NCBI GenBank assembly: GCA_035544515.1
Contig: DATKEG010000097.1
Location: forward strand, 1-14,139
Direction of reading: 5' to 3'
DNA: 14,139 nt
Source of the DNA: DATKEG01 sp035544515
GTDB taxonomy: Bacteria; Acidobacteriota; Vicinamibacteria; Fen-336
The position numbers were made by a program, and so were the translations under genes. Below, in pieces: positions 13,810-14,139 of this stretch; within the stretch, counting starts at the first letter, position 1, and every line of letters begins with the position of its first letter. Under the pieces are notes generated by a model. It was not told where the DNA came from. It worked only from the letters and a program-made list of their open reading frames with translations, and made no database searches.

Positions 13810-14139
13810 TCAAGAGAAGGCCGGGCGGTCGGCCGCCGGCCGGTTGAGCCGGTGGCCCAGGTCGATGAGGGTCTGGGCCACGGCGTACTGCGCGAAGATG
13901 ACCAGCCCGAAGAGGACCAGGAACGCGATGTCCAGGGGGTAATAGCGCAGGTTCCGGGGCAGACGGCGCCGGATCATCTCGACCGGCGGGTCGGTGACCG
14001 AGCGCAGGAAGCGCACGATGGCGTTGCGCGGATCGGCGTTGACCCACGAGACGATAGCGCGGCCGATGAGCACCCACATGTAGACCTGCAGGATCATGCC
14101 GAGCACCTGTCCGAGGCCCACCAGGACGTTGCCGAAGAC
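13810..14139 (-). CDS. yggT: YggT family membrane protein (N-terminus cut by window edge)
   Basis: An integral membrane protein of the YggT family. Two hydrophobic segments are visible, around LGQVLGMILQVYMWVLIGRAIVSWV and PLDIAFLVLFGLVIFAQYAV, separated by the conserved DPRNAIVRFLRSVTDPPVEMIRR loop, with the PxDxxF motif starting the second segment. An internal GTG at 14121 could be a start, but the frame stays open to the window end and reads VFGNVLVGLGQ, which matches the usual YggT beginning (FxxNLLxGLxxVL). The true start is therefore probably just beyond 14139. YggT proteins occur beside divIVA and yggU in many bacteria and are linked to membrane organisation or osmotic-stress tolerance; the exact role is unclear. 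Confidence 0.9.
   Translation of the reverse strand, partial: VFGNVLVGLGQVLGMILQVYMWVLIGRAIVSWVNADPRNAIVRFLRSVTDPPVEMIRRRLPRNLRYYPLDIAFLVLFGLVIFAQYAVAQTLIDLGHRLNRPAADRPAFS

Noticed and set aside
1..14139. Mobile elements, CRISPR arrays, tRNA or rRNA genes
   Set aside because: No transposase-like protein, no regularly spaced repeats and no tRNA- or rRNA-like sequence were recognised; the window is nearly all protein-coding. Short RNAs cannot be excluded by reading alone.

Overview
The window is very GC-rich and almost fully coding. It looks like chromosome from a high-GC Gram-negative bacterium: it has a signal-peptide-bearing eight-strand outer-membrane barrel protein, a complete-looking sigma54-type promoter, a GTP-dependent PEP carboxykinase and a DivIVA/YggT/DUF167 block. 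Soil and subsurface lineages such as Rokubacteria/Methylomirabilota, Myxococcota-like groups or Gemmatimonadota would fit, but the phylum is a guess from gene content and composition. No mobile elements, rRNA, tRNA or CRISPR were seen. Thirteen of the fifteen genes called lie on the minus strand, so the window is transcribed mostly right to left; two plus-strand genes sit in the middle.

Right block (14139 to 8633, minus strand): yggT (cut by the window edge), a DivIVA-domain protein, a DUF167/YggU protein, imidazolonepropionase (hutI), an ABC exporter ATPase and its ABC-2 permease, then an L-fuconate dehydratase-type enolase-superfamily enzyme. From DUF167 to the permease the genes overlap by 4 nt (TTGA, ATGA, TTGA), and the dehydratase starts 12 nt after the permease stop, so this looks like one translationally coupled operon.

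Middle (7366 to 8632): a CsbD-like stress protein gene on the plus strand, with a near-consensus sigma54 promoter and a perfect 12-bp terminator hairpin. It is followed by a small outer-membrane beta-barrel gene with its own sigma70-like promoter. The barrel gene carries an in-frame 14-codon extension beyond its TGA stop that again looks like a terminal outer-membrane beta strand.

Left block (7365 to 208, minus strand): a leucine/isovalerate degradation (liu) operon. The order is methylcrotonyl-CoA carboxylase beta subunit, methylglutaconyl-CoA hydratase, methylcrotonyl-CoA carboxylase biotin carboxylase, a separate biotin-carrier protein, and HMG-CoA lyase. Together they convert 3-methylcrotonyl-CoA to acetyl-CoA and acetoacetate. 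PEP carboxykinase follows behind its own sigma70-type promoter. The carboxylase alpha chain is split into two ORFs by a one-base frame change at a run of five Gs, which could be a sequencing indel, a real split, or recoding. Isovaleryl-CoA dehydrogenase (liuA) and a liu regulator are not in the window. The extreme left edge holds the first 12 codons of another minus-strand gene, apparently a secreted protein, with a strong ribosome binding site and a possible second sigma54 promoter.

Most genes are recognisable housekeeping or catabolic families. No obviously new multi-gene system is visible. The points most worth a second look are the split carboxylase, the outer-membrane protein with a tandem stop extension, the sigma54 promoters, the hutI/ABC exporter/dehydratase operon, and the DUF167 gene that lacks a normal start codon at its family start point.
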